This document shows, in pieces, positions 38,927 to 48,048 of a DNA stretch of 64,000 bases. Location: positions 930,001-994,000 of the forward strand of contig NZ_JACIET010000002.1 of assembly GCF_014197015.1 (NCBI RefSeq). The letters are read 5' to 3'. The position numbers and the translations under genes were made by a program. The notes under the pieces were generated by a model. The model ran no database searches and was not told the origin of the DNA. It saw nothing but the letters and a program-made list of their open reading frames with translations. Source of the stretch: Niveibacterium umoris. Lineage in GTDB: Bacteria; Pseudomonadota; Gammaproteobacteria; Burkholderiales; Rhodocyclaceae. Position 1 is the first letter of the stretch. Each line of letters starts with the position of its first letter.

Positions 38927-39529
38927 ATGCCCGCTCCGATCGATTTCTATTTCGACTTTTCCTCGCCCTACGGATACCTGGCGGCTGAGGTGATCGACAC
39001 GATCGCCAGCAAGCATGGTCGTGCCGTGATCTGGCACCCCATCCTGCTCGGCGCCGCGTTCAAGGCGATGGGCGCGGTGCCACTGCCCAATGTGCCGCTC
39101 AAAGGGGAATACGTGTTGCGCGACGTGGCACGTTCGGCCCGCTTTCTCGGGCTCCCGTTCAAGCGGCCGACGCACTTCCCGATTCCCACCCAGAACGCGG
39201 CGCGTGCCTTCCTGTGGCTGAACGACCGCAACACGACCAAGGCCCGCGAATTGGCCCGTGCGCTGTACCGCGCTTACTTCGTCGAAGACATCAACATTTC
39301 CGAAGCGGACACGGTGCTCGACATCGCTGCAGGGCTTGGCATCGCGCGCGTCGAGCTCTCCGACGCGATCAGCACCGGCGCGATCAAGGAGCGGCTCAAG
39401 GCCGAAGTCGACGTGGCGCTGGCGCGCGGCGTTTTCGGCTCCCCCTTCTTCATCGTCGAGGGTGAGCCCTTCTGGGGCGTCGACCGCCTGCCGCAGATCG
39501 AGAAGTGGCTGTCGGAAGGGGCTTTCTGA
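38927..39529 (+). CDS. 2-Hydroxychromene-2-carboxylate isomerase-like protein (DsbA-fold), copy 2
   Basis: This protein of 200 residues aligns without gaps to copy 1, with about 112 identical positions by hand count. It shares the DFYFDF-SPY N-terminus and FFIVEGEPFWGVDRLPQIEKWL end. Copy 1 has Cys and copy 2 has Gly after SPY, so the two may have different glutathione or substrate chemistry. The pair looks like an old tandem duplication rather than a recent one. The next gene starts two bases after its stop, so it is one transcription unit with the methyltransferase. Confidence 0.87.
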   Translation: MPAPIDFYFDFSSPYGYLAAEVIDTIASKHGRAVIWHPILLGAAFKAMGAVPLPNVPLKGEYVLRDVARSARFLGLPFKRPTHFPIPTQNAARAFLWLNDRNTTKARELARALYRAYFVEDINISEADTVLDIAAGLGIARVELSDAISTGAIKERLKAEVDVALARGVFGSPFFIVEGEPFWGVDRLPQIEKWLSEGAF

Positions 39530-39530
39530 G

Positions 39531-40289
39531 ATGACGCACGCGGATGTCAGCACACTGTTTACGGACAAGGTGCGTGACTACATCGTCGGTCGTCCCGGCT
39601 ATCCCGCGATCTTGATCGGCCTGCTGGCCGAGGCGGTCGGCGCCAGCCCTGGCCAGCAGGTGGCCGATGTGGGTTGCGGCACCGGCTTGCTGGCACAGGC
39701 CTTCCTGCAGCGTGGTTTTCGTGTCACCGGGATCGAACCGAACGATGCGATGCGCGAGGCCGGTGCCCGCTTGCTGGCGGCGCTGCCCTCGTTCGACATG
39801 CGCGGCGGCACGGCCGAGCAAACCGGGCTGGCCGATGCGTCGGTGGACGGCATCGCGGTCGGCACCGCCTTCCATTGGTTTGATCCGGCGCTGACGCGCG
39901 CCGAATTCCGCCGCATCCTGCGCCCCGGGGGCTGGGTCGCCTTGATCGGCAATGAACGCCATGTCGTCGCCGATGCCGATGCAGCCTTCGCAGATCTGCT
40001 CGCGCGCTTCCGGGGGGATGCGCACGAACGCATGCGGATGCTCGAAGACTGTGCGCCAGAGGCCTTTCTGGGCGCGGCGGCGCGCCATTTCGAAGTGCCG
40101 CACCGCCTGGCGGTCGATCGCGAAGCCTTTGTCGCACTTGCGCTGTCACGCTCCTACATGCCGCGTGCCAACAGCCCGCGCCGTGCCGAAGCGGAAGCGG
40201 CGATCGCCGCGACGTTCGAGGCGCATGCAGTGGAGGGCCGTTATGTCCTGAACTACCGCGCCACGGTGTTCGGGACGCGCGTGTTCTGA
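39531..40289 (+). CDS. Class I SAM-dependent methyltransferase
   Basis: The 252-residue protein has the SAM-binding glycine motif VADVGCGTGLLAQAFL (about 44-59), then GIEPNDAMREAG and the acidic/aromatic VGTAFHWFDP, as in the Methyltransf_11/UbiE-like group. It methylates a small molecule that is not identifiable. It begins two bases after copy 2 of the isomerase and continues the same transcription unit; about 106 bases then separate it from liuB. Confidence 0.88.
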   Translation: MTHADVSTLFTDKVRDYIVGRPGYPAILIGLLAEAVGASPGQQVADVGCGTGLLAQAFLQRGFRVTGIEPNDAMREAGARLLAALPSFDMRGGTAEQTGLADASVDGIAVGTAFHWFDPALTRAEFRRILRPGGWVALIGNERHVVADADAAFADLLARFRGDAHERMRMLEDCAPEAFLGAAARHFEVPHRLAVDREAFVALALSRSYMPRANSPRRAEAEAAIAATFEAHAVEGRYVLNYRATVFGTRVF

Positions 40290-40395
40290 GCGCGCAAGGC
40301 GCATGCGTGCCGGTGGGCGGTGCGCATGCGGGGGAAAACAGCGTGCGAACGTGCGCTGTGCTTGAAGTGTCCGGCCATGGGGGTGGCCAGCAACA

Positions 40396-42003
40396 ATGAC
40401 AGTCCTGCACTCACATCTGAATCCGCGCGACGCGGCATTCCAGGCCAATGCCGAGGCGATGCGCAAAGTCGTCGACGATCTGCATGCCAAGCTTGCGCTG
40501 GTCGCACAGGGCGGCAGCGCCGATGCGCGCGACAAGCATCGCGCACGCGGCAAGCTGCTCGCGCGCGAACGCATCGAAGCGCTGCTCGATCCGGGCACGC
40601 CTTTCCTTGAACTCTCGCCGATGGCGGCGTGGGGCATGTATGGCGGCGATGTCGCATCTGGCGGCGTGGTCGCCGGCATCGGTCGCGTATCGGGCCGCGA
40701 ATGCCTGATCATCGCCAACGATGCCACGGTGAAGGGCGGCACCTATTACCCGATCACGGTGAAGAAACACCTGCGTGCGCAGGAGATCGCTGCCGAGAAC
40801 CGGCTGCCCTGCATCTACCTGGTCGATTCGGGCGGCGCCTTCCTGCCGATGCAGGACGAGGTCTTCCCCGATCGCGATCACTTCGGCCGCATCTTCTTCA
40901 ACCAGGCCAACATGAGTGCTGCGGGCATCCCGCAGATCGCCTGCGTGATGGGCATGTGCACCGCGGGCGGCGCTTATGTGCCGGCGATGAGCGATGAAAC
41001 CGTGATCGTGAAGAACCAGGGGACGATCTACCTCGGCGGCCCGCCACTGGTGAAGGCCGCCACTGGCGAAGAAGTGAGTGCCGAAGACCTCGGTGGCGGC
41101 GATGTTCACACGCGGCTCTCGGGCGTGGCCGACTACCTCGCTGAAGACGATCACGACGCCCTCGGGCAGGTGCGCCGCATCGTTTCGCACCTGAATACGC
41201 AGCGCCCGGTTGGCCCCGCCATGGCGGAGCACGGACCACCGTTGTACGACGCCAGTGAGCTCTACGGTGTGATTCCGGCCGATGCGAAGAAACCCTTCGA
41301 TGTGCGCGAAGTGATCGCGCGCATCGTCGACGGCTCGCGCTTCGACGAGTTCAAGGCGCGCTACGGCACCACGCTGATCACCGGCTTCGCACACATCCAC
41401 GGCCACCCGGTCGGCATCGTCGCGAACAACGGCATCCTGTTTTCGGAGAGCGCACAGAAGGGCGCGCACTTCATCGAACTGTGCAGCCAGCGCGGCATTC
41501 CGCTGGTGTTCCTGCAGAACATCACCGGCTTCATGGTGGGCCGCAAGTACGAGAACGGCGGCATCGCGAAAGACGGCGCGAAGATGGTCACCGCGGTGTC
41601 CTGCGCGAAGGTGCCCAAGTTCACCGTGGTGATCGGTGGCAGTTTCGGCGCCGGCAACTACGGCATGTGTGGCCGTGCTTACTCACCGCGCTTCCTGTGG
41701 ATGTGGCCCAACGCGCGCATCTCGGTGATGGGCGGCGAGCAGGCCGCGAGCGTGCTCGCGCAGGTGAAGAAGGACGGCATCGCGGCCAAGGGCGGCAGCT
41801 GGAGCGCGGAGGAGGAAGAGGCCTTCAAGGCGCCGATCCGCCAGCAATACGAAACCCAGGGCCACCCCTACTACGCCAGCGCGCGCCTGTGGGACGACGG
41901 CATCATCGACCCGGCCGACACCCGCCGCGTGCTGGGTCTCGCAATCGCTGCATCGCTGAACGCGCCGATTGAACCGACACGCTTCGGCGTGTTCCGCATG
42001 TAA
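40396..42003 (+). CDS. liuB: 3-Methylcrotonyl-CoA carboxylase, carboxyltransferase (beta) subunit
   Basis: LiuB transfers carboxyl from biotin to 3-methylcrotonyl-CoA, giving 3-methylglutaconyl-CoA. The 535-residue protein is of MccB length. It has [69 protein letters not shown] and the [14 protein letters not shown] end, all typical. It works with LiuD, which carries biotin and is separated from it by liuC, a cupin gene and the non-coding repeat element. Confidence 0.96.
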   Translation: MTVLHSHLNPRDAAFQANAEAMRKVVDDLHAKLALVAQGGSADARDKHRARGKLLARERIEALLDPGTPFLELSPMAAWGMYGGDVASGGVVAGIGRVSGRECLIIANDATVKGGTYYPITVKKHLRAQEIAAENRLPCIYLVDSGGAFLPMQDEVFPDRDHFGRIFFNQANMSAAGIPQIACVMGMCTAGGAYVPAMSDETVIVKNQGTIYLGGPPLVKAATGEEVSAEDLGGGDVHTRLSGVADYLAEDDHDALGQVRRIVSHLNTQRPVGPAMAEHGPPLYDASELYGVIPADAKKPFDVREVIARIVDGSRFDEFKARYGTTLITGFAHIHGHPVGIVANNGILFSESAQKGAHFIELCSQRGIPLVFLQNITGFMVGRKYENGGIAKDGAKMVTAVSCAKVPKFTVVIGGSFGAGNYGMCGRAYSPRFLWMWPNARISVMGGEQAASVLAQVKKDGIAAKGGSWSAEEEEAFKAPIRQQYETQGHPYYASARLWDDGIIDPADTRRVLGLAIAASLNAPIEPTRFGVFRM

Positions 42004-42013
42004 GGAGATTCGC

Positions 42014-42802
42014 ATGAGCGAAGTCGTCAACGTCACGATTACGGCCGGCGTGGCCCGGCTGAATCTGAACCGCCCCGAGCGTCACAACGCACTCGACGAG
42101 AAACTGATTCACGACGCCCACCGTGCGTTCGACGTATTGGTCGGCGACCCGTCGGTGCGCGTGATCGTGATCGGGTCCGATGGCCCCTCGTTCTGCGCGG
42201 GGGCGGACCTGGAATGGATGAAACGCGCCGCGCAGCTCGACGGGCAGGCCAACTATCAGGACGCGCGGCAGCTCGCGTCCCTGTTGTTCGCAATCGCGAG
42301 CAGCCCGAAGCCGGTGGTGGCCCGCGTGCAGGGCGCGGCCTACGGCGGCGGTGTCGGCCTGATCTGCGTGTGCGACATTGCGATCGGCGTCGAGACGGCG
42401 CAGTTTGCGCTGACCGAGGTGCGGCTCGGGCTCGCTGCCGCGACGATCAGCCCCTACGTGCTGGGTGCGCTGGGCGCACGGCAAGCGCGTCGGCTGGTGC
42501 TCACCGGCGAGCGTTTCGATGCGCACCGCGCCCGGTCCTACGGCTTGCTGCATGAAGTGGTGGCCGCCGAGCAGCTCGATGCCGAAGTCGATCGCATCGT
42601 CGCGCTGCTCCTGCTAGGTGGGCCGCATGCGCAAAGCGCAGTGAAGGACATGGTTCGCGACTTCGACGGCGAGCCGCTGTCGCGCGCGCTGACCGACGAT
42701 ACCGCGCGGCGCCTTGCGATGATCCGCACCGGACAGGAAGGGCGCGAGGGCATCGCCGCTTTCCTCGAAAAACGTCCCCCCAACTGGGTACCGAAGGGGT
42801 GA
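42014..42802 (+). CDS. liuC: Enoyl-CoA hydratase / 3-methylglutaconyl-CoA hydratase
   Basis: This 262-residue crotonase-fold enzyme adds water to 3-methylglutaconyl-CoA to make HMG-CoA. It has LNRPERHNALDEKLI, the oxyanion-hole segments FCAGADLEWMK and QGAAYGGGVGLICVCD, and FALTEVRLGLAAATISPYVLG. AGGAG lies before the ATG and it starts ten bases after liuB, so the two are co-transcribed. The specific liuC name rests on this context. Confidence 0.93.
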   Translation: MSEVVNVTITAGVARLNLNRPERHNALDEKLIHDAHRAFDVLVGDPSVRVIVIGSDGPSFCAGADLEWMKRAAQLDGQANYQDARQLASLLFAIASSPKPVVARVQGAAYGGGVGLICVCDIAIGVETAQFALTEVRLGLAAATISPYVLGALGARQARRLVLTGERFDAHRARSYGLLHEVVAAEQLDAEVDRIVALLLLGGPHAQSAVKDMVRDFDGEPLSRALTDDTARRLAMIRTGQEGREGIAAFLEKRPPNWVPKG

Positions 42803-42806
42803 TGCG

Positions 42807-43304
42807 ATGAGCGACGCGAAACCTGTCGTGAGGCTTGCCGATGTCCCGCTGGAAAGCTTCACCCACGGCGAGCGCTACGCCGACGCTTACGCAGCGGTCG
42901 GGGCGCTGCTCGGCTTGCGCCACCTTGGCGTGAGCTACGACGTCATTCCACCCGGCAAGGCCATCTGCCCCTTCCACAACCACTACGCCAACGACGAGTT
43001 CTATGTGGTGCTCGAAGGCGAGGGCACCTACCGCTTTGGCGATGCGCGTTACCCGGTTGCCGCCGGCGACGTGATGGGCGCACCCGCCGGCGGGCGTGAC
43101 ACTGCGCACCACCTGATCAACACCGGCAGCGTGCCGCTGCGGGTGCTGGTGATGAGTTCGATGCGCGAGCCCGACGTGTGCGAGTACCCGGATTCGGACA
43201 AGTTCCTCGTCATGGCCGGCAAGTCGCCGGGCGCCGAGGGCGTGGCGACGTTTCGCCATGTCGGGCGACGGGGGGATGCGGTGGATTATTGGGACGGGGA
43301 GTAA
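42807..43304 (+). CDS. Cupin-domain protein
   Basis: The 165-residue protein forms a single cupin barrel with a metal-binding set PFHNHYANDEFYVVLEGEG (His, His, Glu) and later AGDVMGAPAGGRDTAHHLINTG. It could be a small dioxygenase, isomerase or ligand-binding protein; no substrate is visible. The ATG follows the liuC stop by only four bases. Downstream lies the long non-coding element, so it is the last gene of this segment. Confidence 0.88.
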   Translation: MSDAKPVVRLADVPLESFTHGERYADAYAAVGALLGLRHLGVSYDVIPPGKAICPFHNHYANDEFYVVLEGEGTYRFGDARYPVAAGDVMGAPAGGRDTAHHLINTGSVPLRVLVMSSMREPDVCEYPDSDKFLVMAGKSPGAEGVATFRHVGRRGDAVDYWDGE

Positions 43305-43398
43305 GGGGGTGAGGGCGGGCTTGGGCCGGCTGGCCCGACCTTTCGGTGTGGTCGGCTTGCGATCAGCGCTGCCGCTTTGTGGCGGCTGTCCCTCTCAA

Positions 43399-44015
43399 GC
43401 CGGGTCCCGGCCCGGCGGCCGGGGTACTTTCTTTGTGCGAACAAAGAAAGTACCCAAAGAAAATCGCCCCGCTTCAACGCCGCGCGCTTCGCACGCGGTG
43501 CCCTGCGCTGCTCGAAGCATCGGGTGGCTGCGGAACTCGGCCCGGCGGGCCTCAGACAGTCCTCGCCACCGCCGCTGCGCGTCGGAACCCGACGCTTCTG
43601 CGCTGCTCGGCGTTTCAGAGGGGGAGGGAAAGGCGTCGATGTTTCGTCGTTGTCGGAACTTCGCTGCCTCGATGCAGGCCGAAGGCCGGAATCTGGGAGA
43701 CGCGGTTGAGCCTCCGGATACGCCCACCCCGAATTCTGATGCGCTCTATCCAGGCTATGAACATCGCCCTAGCGTCGCGCCGCAGATGGTTTTGATTTTC
43801 GGGTCCCGTCGAGAGCGCCGAACGGAGGTGTCGGCCGGCGGGGCAGTCCGGACTCGCTGTTTGAGGCGCGCAGCGCCGAGTTCGCGAGGCCGGCCGACGG
43901 GCGATGCCGCAGTGAGGGAAGCCCGTAGGGCCGCGAACGCCGGGCGGCACTCTTTGCTTACTTTCTGGTGCTGTTGCCAGAAAGTAAGACGCCTGTCGGG
44001 GGCGGGACCCCGGCC
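43399..44015. repeat. 0.6-kb non-coding element with inverted hairpin-bearing ends
   Basis: The left end (43399-43472) and the right end (43939-44015, read as its reverse complement) share the order GCCGGG(G)TCCCG, a TACTTTCT hairpin, CAAAGA and CGCCC. The left hairpin has arms 43422-43436 and 43441-43455 (15 bp, GCGA loop). The right one has arms 43957-43968 and 43977-43988 (12 bp, 8-base loop). No transposase frame is present, so it resembles a non-autonomous or dispersed intergenic repeat. Its exact limits are uncertain. Confidence 0.65.
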
Positions 44016-44131
44016 AACGTACGGTTGTGCCTTGATCCTGAACTTTGCAAGTGGCAAACCGCAGCTCTCTTGGTCGGGCGTCGGAAAGTCTTGCTCGGCA
44101 CGTATCAAGCGCCGCCCAAAAACAACGTCGC

Positions 44132-44155
44132 CTGGCAGATCGGGGGATCTGCCAG
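44132..44155. repeat. Perfect 10-bp inverted repeat before liuD
   Basis: CTGGCAGATC and GATCTGCCAG flank a GGGG loop, 65 bases before the liuD ATG. No T run follows, so it is not a terminator. It could be an operator or an mRNA hairpin. Confidence 0.5.
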
Positions 44156-44220
44156 CGCAACGCAAACCACAACCGAACGCCGCCCCAGCGGCGCACCCAA
44201 ACCTTCATCGGGGGAGATGA

Positions 44221-46203
44221 ATGTTCGACAAGATCCTGATCGCCAACCGTGGCGAGATCGCCTGCCGCGTCATCCGCACCGCACGGCGGCTCGGTATCCG
44301 TACGGTGGCGGTGTATTCCGATGCCGATGTCGGCGCGCGCCATGTCCGGCTGGCCGACGAGGCGTTGCGCATCGGGCCGGCACCGGCGCGCGAGTCCTAC
44401 TTGTCGATTACCGCGATCCTGGACGCGGCGCGTCGCAGCGGCGCGCAGGCGGTCCATCCCGGATACGGTTTCCTGTCAGAGAACGAGGACTTCGCTGAGG
44501 CGTGCGCAGCGGCGGGCCTCGTGTTCATCGGCCCGCCGGCCGCGGCGATCCGCGCGATGGGCTCGAAGTCGGCGGCCAAGTCACTGATGGAAAAAGCCGG
44601 CGTGCCGCTGGTGCCCGGCTACCACGGCGAGGATCAGGACCCGAACCTGCTCGCAGCGAAAGCGGCGGCGATCGGCTTTCCGGTACTGATCAAGGCGAGC
44701 GCCGGGGGCGGCGGCAAGGGCATCCGCATCGTCAATGGGCCGGACGATTTCATGGCGGCGTTGGCGTCTTGCAAGCGCGAGGCCAGCGCCGCATTCGGCG
44801 ACGACAAGGTGCTGGTGGAGCGCTACCTGCAGCGCCCGCGCCACATCGAGATGCAGGTTTTCGGCGACCGCTTCGGCAATGTGGTGCACCTCTTCGAGCG
44901 CGACTGCTCGGTGCAGCGACGCCACCAGAAGGTGCTGGAAGAAGCGCCGGCACCCGGCATGAGCGCCGAGCGCCGCGCTGCGATGGGTGCGGCGGCCTGC
45001 GACGCGGCGCGTGCCATCGGGTACGTGGGCGCTGGCACGGTCGAATTCATCTGCGAGCCGGACGGGCGTTTCTACTTCATGGAAATGAATACCCGCTTGC
45101 AGGTCGAGCACCCCGTGACCGAGATGATCACCGGGCTGGATCTGGTCGAGTGGCAGCTGCGGGTGGCGGCCGATGAACTACTGCCACTGGCGCAGGAACA
45201 GATCACGCTGCGCGGCCATGCGATCGAGGCGCGGGTGTATGCCGAAGATCCTTCGCGGGGATTCCTGCCCGCCACCGGAACGCTGAACCATTTGCAGACA
45301 CCGGCCGAGGGCGTGCATGTGCGCATCGATTCCGGCATCGAAGAAGGCGACGCGATCACGCCGCACTACGACCCGATGATCGCCAAGCTGATCGTGTGGG
45401 ACGACAGCCGTGAGCGCGCCATCGCCCGCATGCTGCAGGCGCTGGGCAGCTATCGCATCGTCGGCGTCGGCAACAACGTCGAATTCCTCTCGCGGCTGGT
45501 GGCCTGCCCGGCCTTCACGTCGGCGGATCTGGATACCGGCCTGATTGAACGCGAGCACGGCTACCTGTTTCCTGCCGTGGCCGAAGCGCCGGCCGAGGTT
45601 TTCCTGCTTGCCGCCTTGGCACGCCTGCTGCGCGAGCGGCAGGACGCGGTGGTCGATGCCTCGCCGTGGGCGGCCCGCGACGGCTGGCGCGTCACCGGTG
45701 CGGCGCGGCGCGTACTTGCCTACCGTCACGCCGAGCGCGAGGTGAAGGTCACGGTGGCCTACGAGGCAGGCGGCTTCCGCCTCAGTTGCGACGGCCAAAG
45801 CGTACTCGCCGGTGGCGAGCTCGGCCCGCGCGACGAATTGCGCGCGGTGTTCGATGGCAGCCGCTTGAATGCGACGGTGGTCGTGGCGCAGGAACGCCGC
45901 CATGTGTTCCTGCATGGCCGCTGCTGGGTCGTCGCGGCGGTCGATCCGCTGGCGCGCAGCGCACAGGGCCGCGAGGCCGGCGGCGGGCTTGCCGCGCCGA
46001 TGCCGGGCAAGGTGGTCGCACTGTTGGCGCAGGCCGGTGCGGCGGTCGAGCGCGGTGCGCCGCTGCTGGTGCTCGAAGCGATGAAGATGGAGCACACCAT
46101 CACCGCACCGGCGGCCGGCACGGTGAAGGCCTATCGTTACGGCGTCGGCGACCAGGTCAGCGACGGCGCCGAACTGGTCGAGTTCGAGGAGGCCGCGCCA
46201 TGA
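44221..46203 (+). CDS. liuD: 3-Methylcrotonyl-CoA carboxylase, biotin-containing (alpha) subunit
   Basis: LiuD carboxylates its own biotin with ATP and bicarbonate, then hands the carboxyl to LiuB. The 660-residue protein has the biotin carboxylase domain (KILIANRGEIACRVIRTARRLG start, ASAGGGGKGI for ATP, FYFMEMNTRLQVEHPVTEM) through about residue 450. The biotin-carrier domain follows near 590-660, with biotinyl Lys622 in EAMKMEH. A GGGGGAGATGA ribosome site precedes the ATG. It starts a second segment, with a Dabb gene overlapping its stop. Downstream genes are all on the same strand as far as the HMG-CoA lyase. Confidence 0.96.
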   Translation: MFDKILIANRGEIACRVIRTARRLGIRTVAVYSDADVGARHVRLADEALRIGPAPARESYLSITAILDAARRSGAQAVHPGYGFLSENEDFAEACAAAGLVFIGPPAAAIRAMGSKSAAKSLMEKAGVPLVPGYHGEDQDPNLLAAKAAAIGFPVLIKASAGGGGKGIRIVNGPDDFMAALASCKREASAAFGDDKVLVERYLQRPRHIEMQVFGDRFGNVVHLFERDCSVQRRHQKVLEEAPAPGMSAERRAAMGAAACDAARAIGYVGAGTVEFICEPDGRFYFMEMNTRLQVEHPVTEMITGLDLVEWQLRVAADELLPLAQEQITLRGHAIEARVYAEDPSRGFLPATGTLNHLQTPAEGVHVRIDSGIEEGDAITPHYDPMIAKLIVWDDSRERAIARMLQALGSYRIVGVGNNVEFLSRLVACPAFTSADLDTGLIEREHGYLFPAVAEAPAEVFLLAALARLLRERQDAVVDASPWAARDGWRVTGAARRVLAYRHAEREVKVTVAYEAGGFRLSCDGQSVLAGGELGPRDELRAVFDGSRLNATVVVAQERRHVFLHGRCWVVAAVDPLARSAQGREAGGGLAAPMPGKVVALLAQAGAAVERGAPLLVLEAMKMEHTITAPAAGTVKAYRYGVGDQVSDGAELVEFEEAAP

Positions 46204-46499
46204 TCCGCCATATCGTGCTGTTCCGCTTCCGCGACGAACTCGACGCTGCGCAGGTCGCCGAGGCGATCGCGAGCTTCCGTGCCCTGCAGGAAAAGATCCC
46301 AGAAGTGCGCGCATTCGAGGACGGCACCAACGTCAGCCCAGAAGGGCTTGCGCACGGTTTCACGCACGCCTTCCTGCTCGATTTCGAGGATGCGGCTGCG
46401 CGTGACGCCTACCTGCACCACCCCGCGCATAAGGCCTTCGTGGCATACATCCAGCCGCGCCTCGACAAGGCGCTGGTGTTCGACTGGGTGGCCGGATGA
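46200..46499 (+). CDS. Dabb-domain (stress-responsive alpha/beta-barrel) protein
   Basis: The 99-residue protein is a single dimeric alpha/beta ferredoxin-like domain (Dabb): MIRHIVLFRFRDELDA, HGFTHAFLLDFEDAAARDAYLHHPAHKAFV. Members bind or modify polyketides, hydroxy acids or unknown ligands. Its ATG overlaps the liuD stop by four bases (ATGA) and its stop overlaps the next gene by four, so it is locked into the liu operon by translation. Role in leucine breakdown is inferred from this alone. Confidence 0.88.
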   Translation: MIRHIVLFRFRDELDAAQVAEAIASFRALQEKIPEVRAFEDGTNVSPEGLAHGFTHAFLLDFEDAAARDAYLHHPAHKAFVAYIQPRLDKALVFDWVAG

Positions 46500-47422
46500 G
46501 CATTGACCTGGTGGTGGCGGGCGGCTACTCGGCGGCCGACTGGCAAGCCGGGTTCGACGCCAGCGGTGCGTCGATCAAAGTGCATGAGGCTGCCGTCGCG
46601 CCGCCTTGCCGCTACGCCCTGGTGTGGGGGCGGCAAGCGGCGCTCTATGCCAGCCAGCCAGCACTTGAAGCGGTGTTCTCGATGGGGGCGGGGGTCGAAC
46701 ACCTGCTGGGCGACCCTGCGCTGCCGCCGAACTTGCCCCTGATCCGCCTGGAAGACGCGGGCATGGCGCCGCAGATGGCCGCTTACGCGGTGTGGGGCGT
46801 ACTGCGCCATCTGCGGCAGTTCGATGCCAGTGCCGCGGCAGCCCGCCGCGGTGAAGACTGGGGCGGCTGGCGCAGCCCGCCGGCGACCGGCGCGAGGGTA
46901 GGCGTGATGGGGCTGGGGGTGATGGGGCAGGCGGTGCTGGCAGCACTTGCGCCGCTCGGCTTCACGCTGCGCGGCTGGGGCCGTAGCCCCCGCGATCTAC
47001 CGGGCGTCGCCTGCCATGCCGGCGCCGACGCGCTCGACGTCTTCCTCGATCAACTCGACGCATTGGTTTGCGTGCTGCCGCACACGGCAGACACGGTGGA
47101 TCTGCTCAATACCGGCCGTCTGGCGCGACTCGCGCCCGGTGCGCTGGTGCTCAACGCGGGTCGGGGCTCGCTGATCGTCGAAGCCGATCTGCTTGCCGCA
47201 CTCGACAGCGGCCGGCTCGGCGCAGCGGTGCTCGACGTTTTCCGTGAGGAGCCTCTGCCTGCAGGGCATCCCTTCCTCAGCCATCCGCGTGTCACGGTGA
47301 CGCCGCATATTGCGGCCCGCACCCAGATCCCGCTGACGGCCGAACAGGTCACTGCGAAGATCGCGCGGCTGGAAGCCGGGCTGCCGGTCAGCGGCGTGGT
47401 CGATCGTGTGCGCGGATACTGA
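46496..47422 (+). CDS. D-2-hydroxyacid dehydrogenase (glyoxylate/hydroxypyruvate reductase A type)
   Basis: The 308-residue protein has the GhrA-like layout: a shortened substrate domain, then an NAD(P)-binding region with VGVMGLGVMGQAVLAAL (motif GxGxxG). The catalytic Arg is in NAGRGSLI, the acid in VFREEPLPAGHPF and the His in TPHIAA. It reduces glyoxylate or hydroxypyruvate, or another 2-oxoacid such as 2-oxoisocaproate from leucine, the last being inference from its place. It overlaps the Dabb gene by four bases. Confidence 0.9.
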   Translation: MSIDLVVAGGYSAADWQAGFDASGASIKVHEAAVAPPCRYALVWGRQAALYASQPALEAVFSMGAGVEHLLGDPALPPNLPLIRLEDAGMAPQMAAYAVWGVLRHLRQFDASAAAARRGEDWGGWRSPPATGARVGVMGLGVMGQAVLAALAPLGFTLRGWGRSPRDLPGVACHAGADALDVFLDQLDALVCVLPHTADTVDLLNTGRLARLAPGALVLNAGRGSLIVEADLLAALDSGRLGAAVLDVFREEPLPAGHPFLSHPRVTVTPHIAARTQIPLTAEQVTAKIARLEAGLPVSGVVDRVRGY

Positions 47423-47459
47423 CGCTCGCTGCCCGGATGCCAGGCCCAAGGAGGCCACG

Positions 47460-48029
47460 ATGAAAAGCGAACACACGCCGCACGATGAGGTGCCGGACAT
47501 TGAATGCCTCGCCTCGGAGGTCATCTATCAAAACCGCTGGTTGAAGGTGCGTGAAGACCGGATCCGGCGCCGCAGCGGCGCGACCGGCATCTACGGCGTG
47601 GTCGAGAAGCCGGATTTCGTGGTGATCGTGCCGTTGCAGGACGACGCCCTGTACCTGGTGCAGCAGTTCCGTTACCCGGTCGGCGCGCGCTTCTGGGAGC
47701 TACCGCAGGGTGCCTGGGAGGGGCAGCCGGATGCCACGCCCGAGTCGGTGGCGGTGGGTGAGTTGCGGGAAGAGACAGGGCTTGTCGCTGGCGCGATCCG
47801 TGACGCGGGCCACCTCTTCCTCGCCTACGGCTTCTGCAATCAGGGTTACCGCGTCTTTCTCGCGACCGATCTTGCGTTCGAGGGCGACGCGCGAGATGCG
47901 GAAGAAGAGGATCTGGTGGCGCGGCGCTTTCCGTTGCGGGACGTCGAACGCATGATTTGCGAGGGCGAGATCAAGGATGCAACGACGATCGCGGCACTCG
48001 GCTTGCTGCGCATGAAGGGCTGGCTGTGA
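47460..48029 (+). CDS. NUDIX hydrolase
   Basis: The 189-residue protein has the NUDIX box [25 protein letters not shown], given here as its G...REETG ends at about residues 85-109, with a preceding [23 protein letters not shown] strand that suggests an ADP-sugar-type pyrophosphatase. It would hydrolyse a nucleoside diphosphate linked to another group. AAGGAGG lies before the ATG. It sits 37 bases after the reductase and 19 before the lyase gene. Whether it serves the pathway, for example by acting on a CoA or NADH, is unknown. Confidence 0.9.
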   Translation: MKSEHTPHDEVPDIECLASEVIYQNRWLKVREDRIRRRSGATGIYGVVEKPDFVVIVPLQDDALYLVQQFRYPVGARFWELPQGAWEGQPDATPESVAVGELREETGLVAGAIRDAGHLFLAYGFCNQGYRVFLATDLAFEGDARDAEEEDLVARRFPLRDVERMICEGEIKDATTIAALGLLRMKGWL

Positions 48030-48048
48030 AGGGGAGCGAGGCAAAGAC

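Larger units (their letters stand above)
43305..44220. other. Long gap without a gene inside the liu cluster
   Basis: No supported gene is found in these 916 bases. Frames are open here, but they show Arg/Ala/Pro-rich shadow composition and no family features. The stretch contains the 43399-44015 repeat element and a 10-bp palindrome at 44132-44155. The last few bases (GGGGGAGATGA) are the liuD ribosome site. It splits a normally continuous liuB-liuC-liuD set. Confidence 0.8.

Noticed and set aside
43258-44220. A 320-codon plus-strand frame reading from the cupin gene to the liuD start
   Set aside because: It crosses the repeat element, is Arg/Pro/Ala-rich, shows no domain, and both its hairpins are structural DNA. 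It is probably a false gene of the type often annotated over such repeats.
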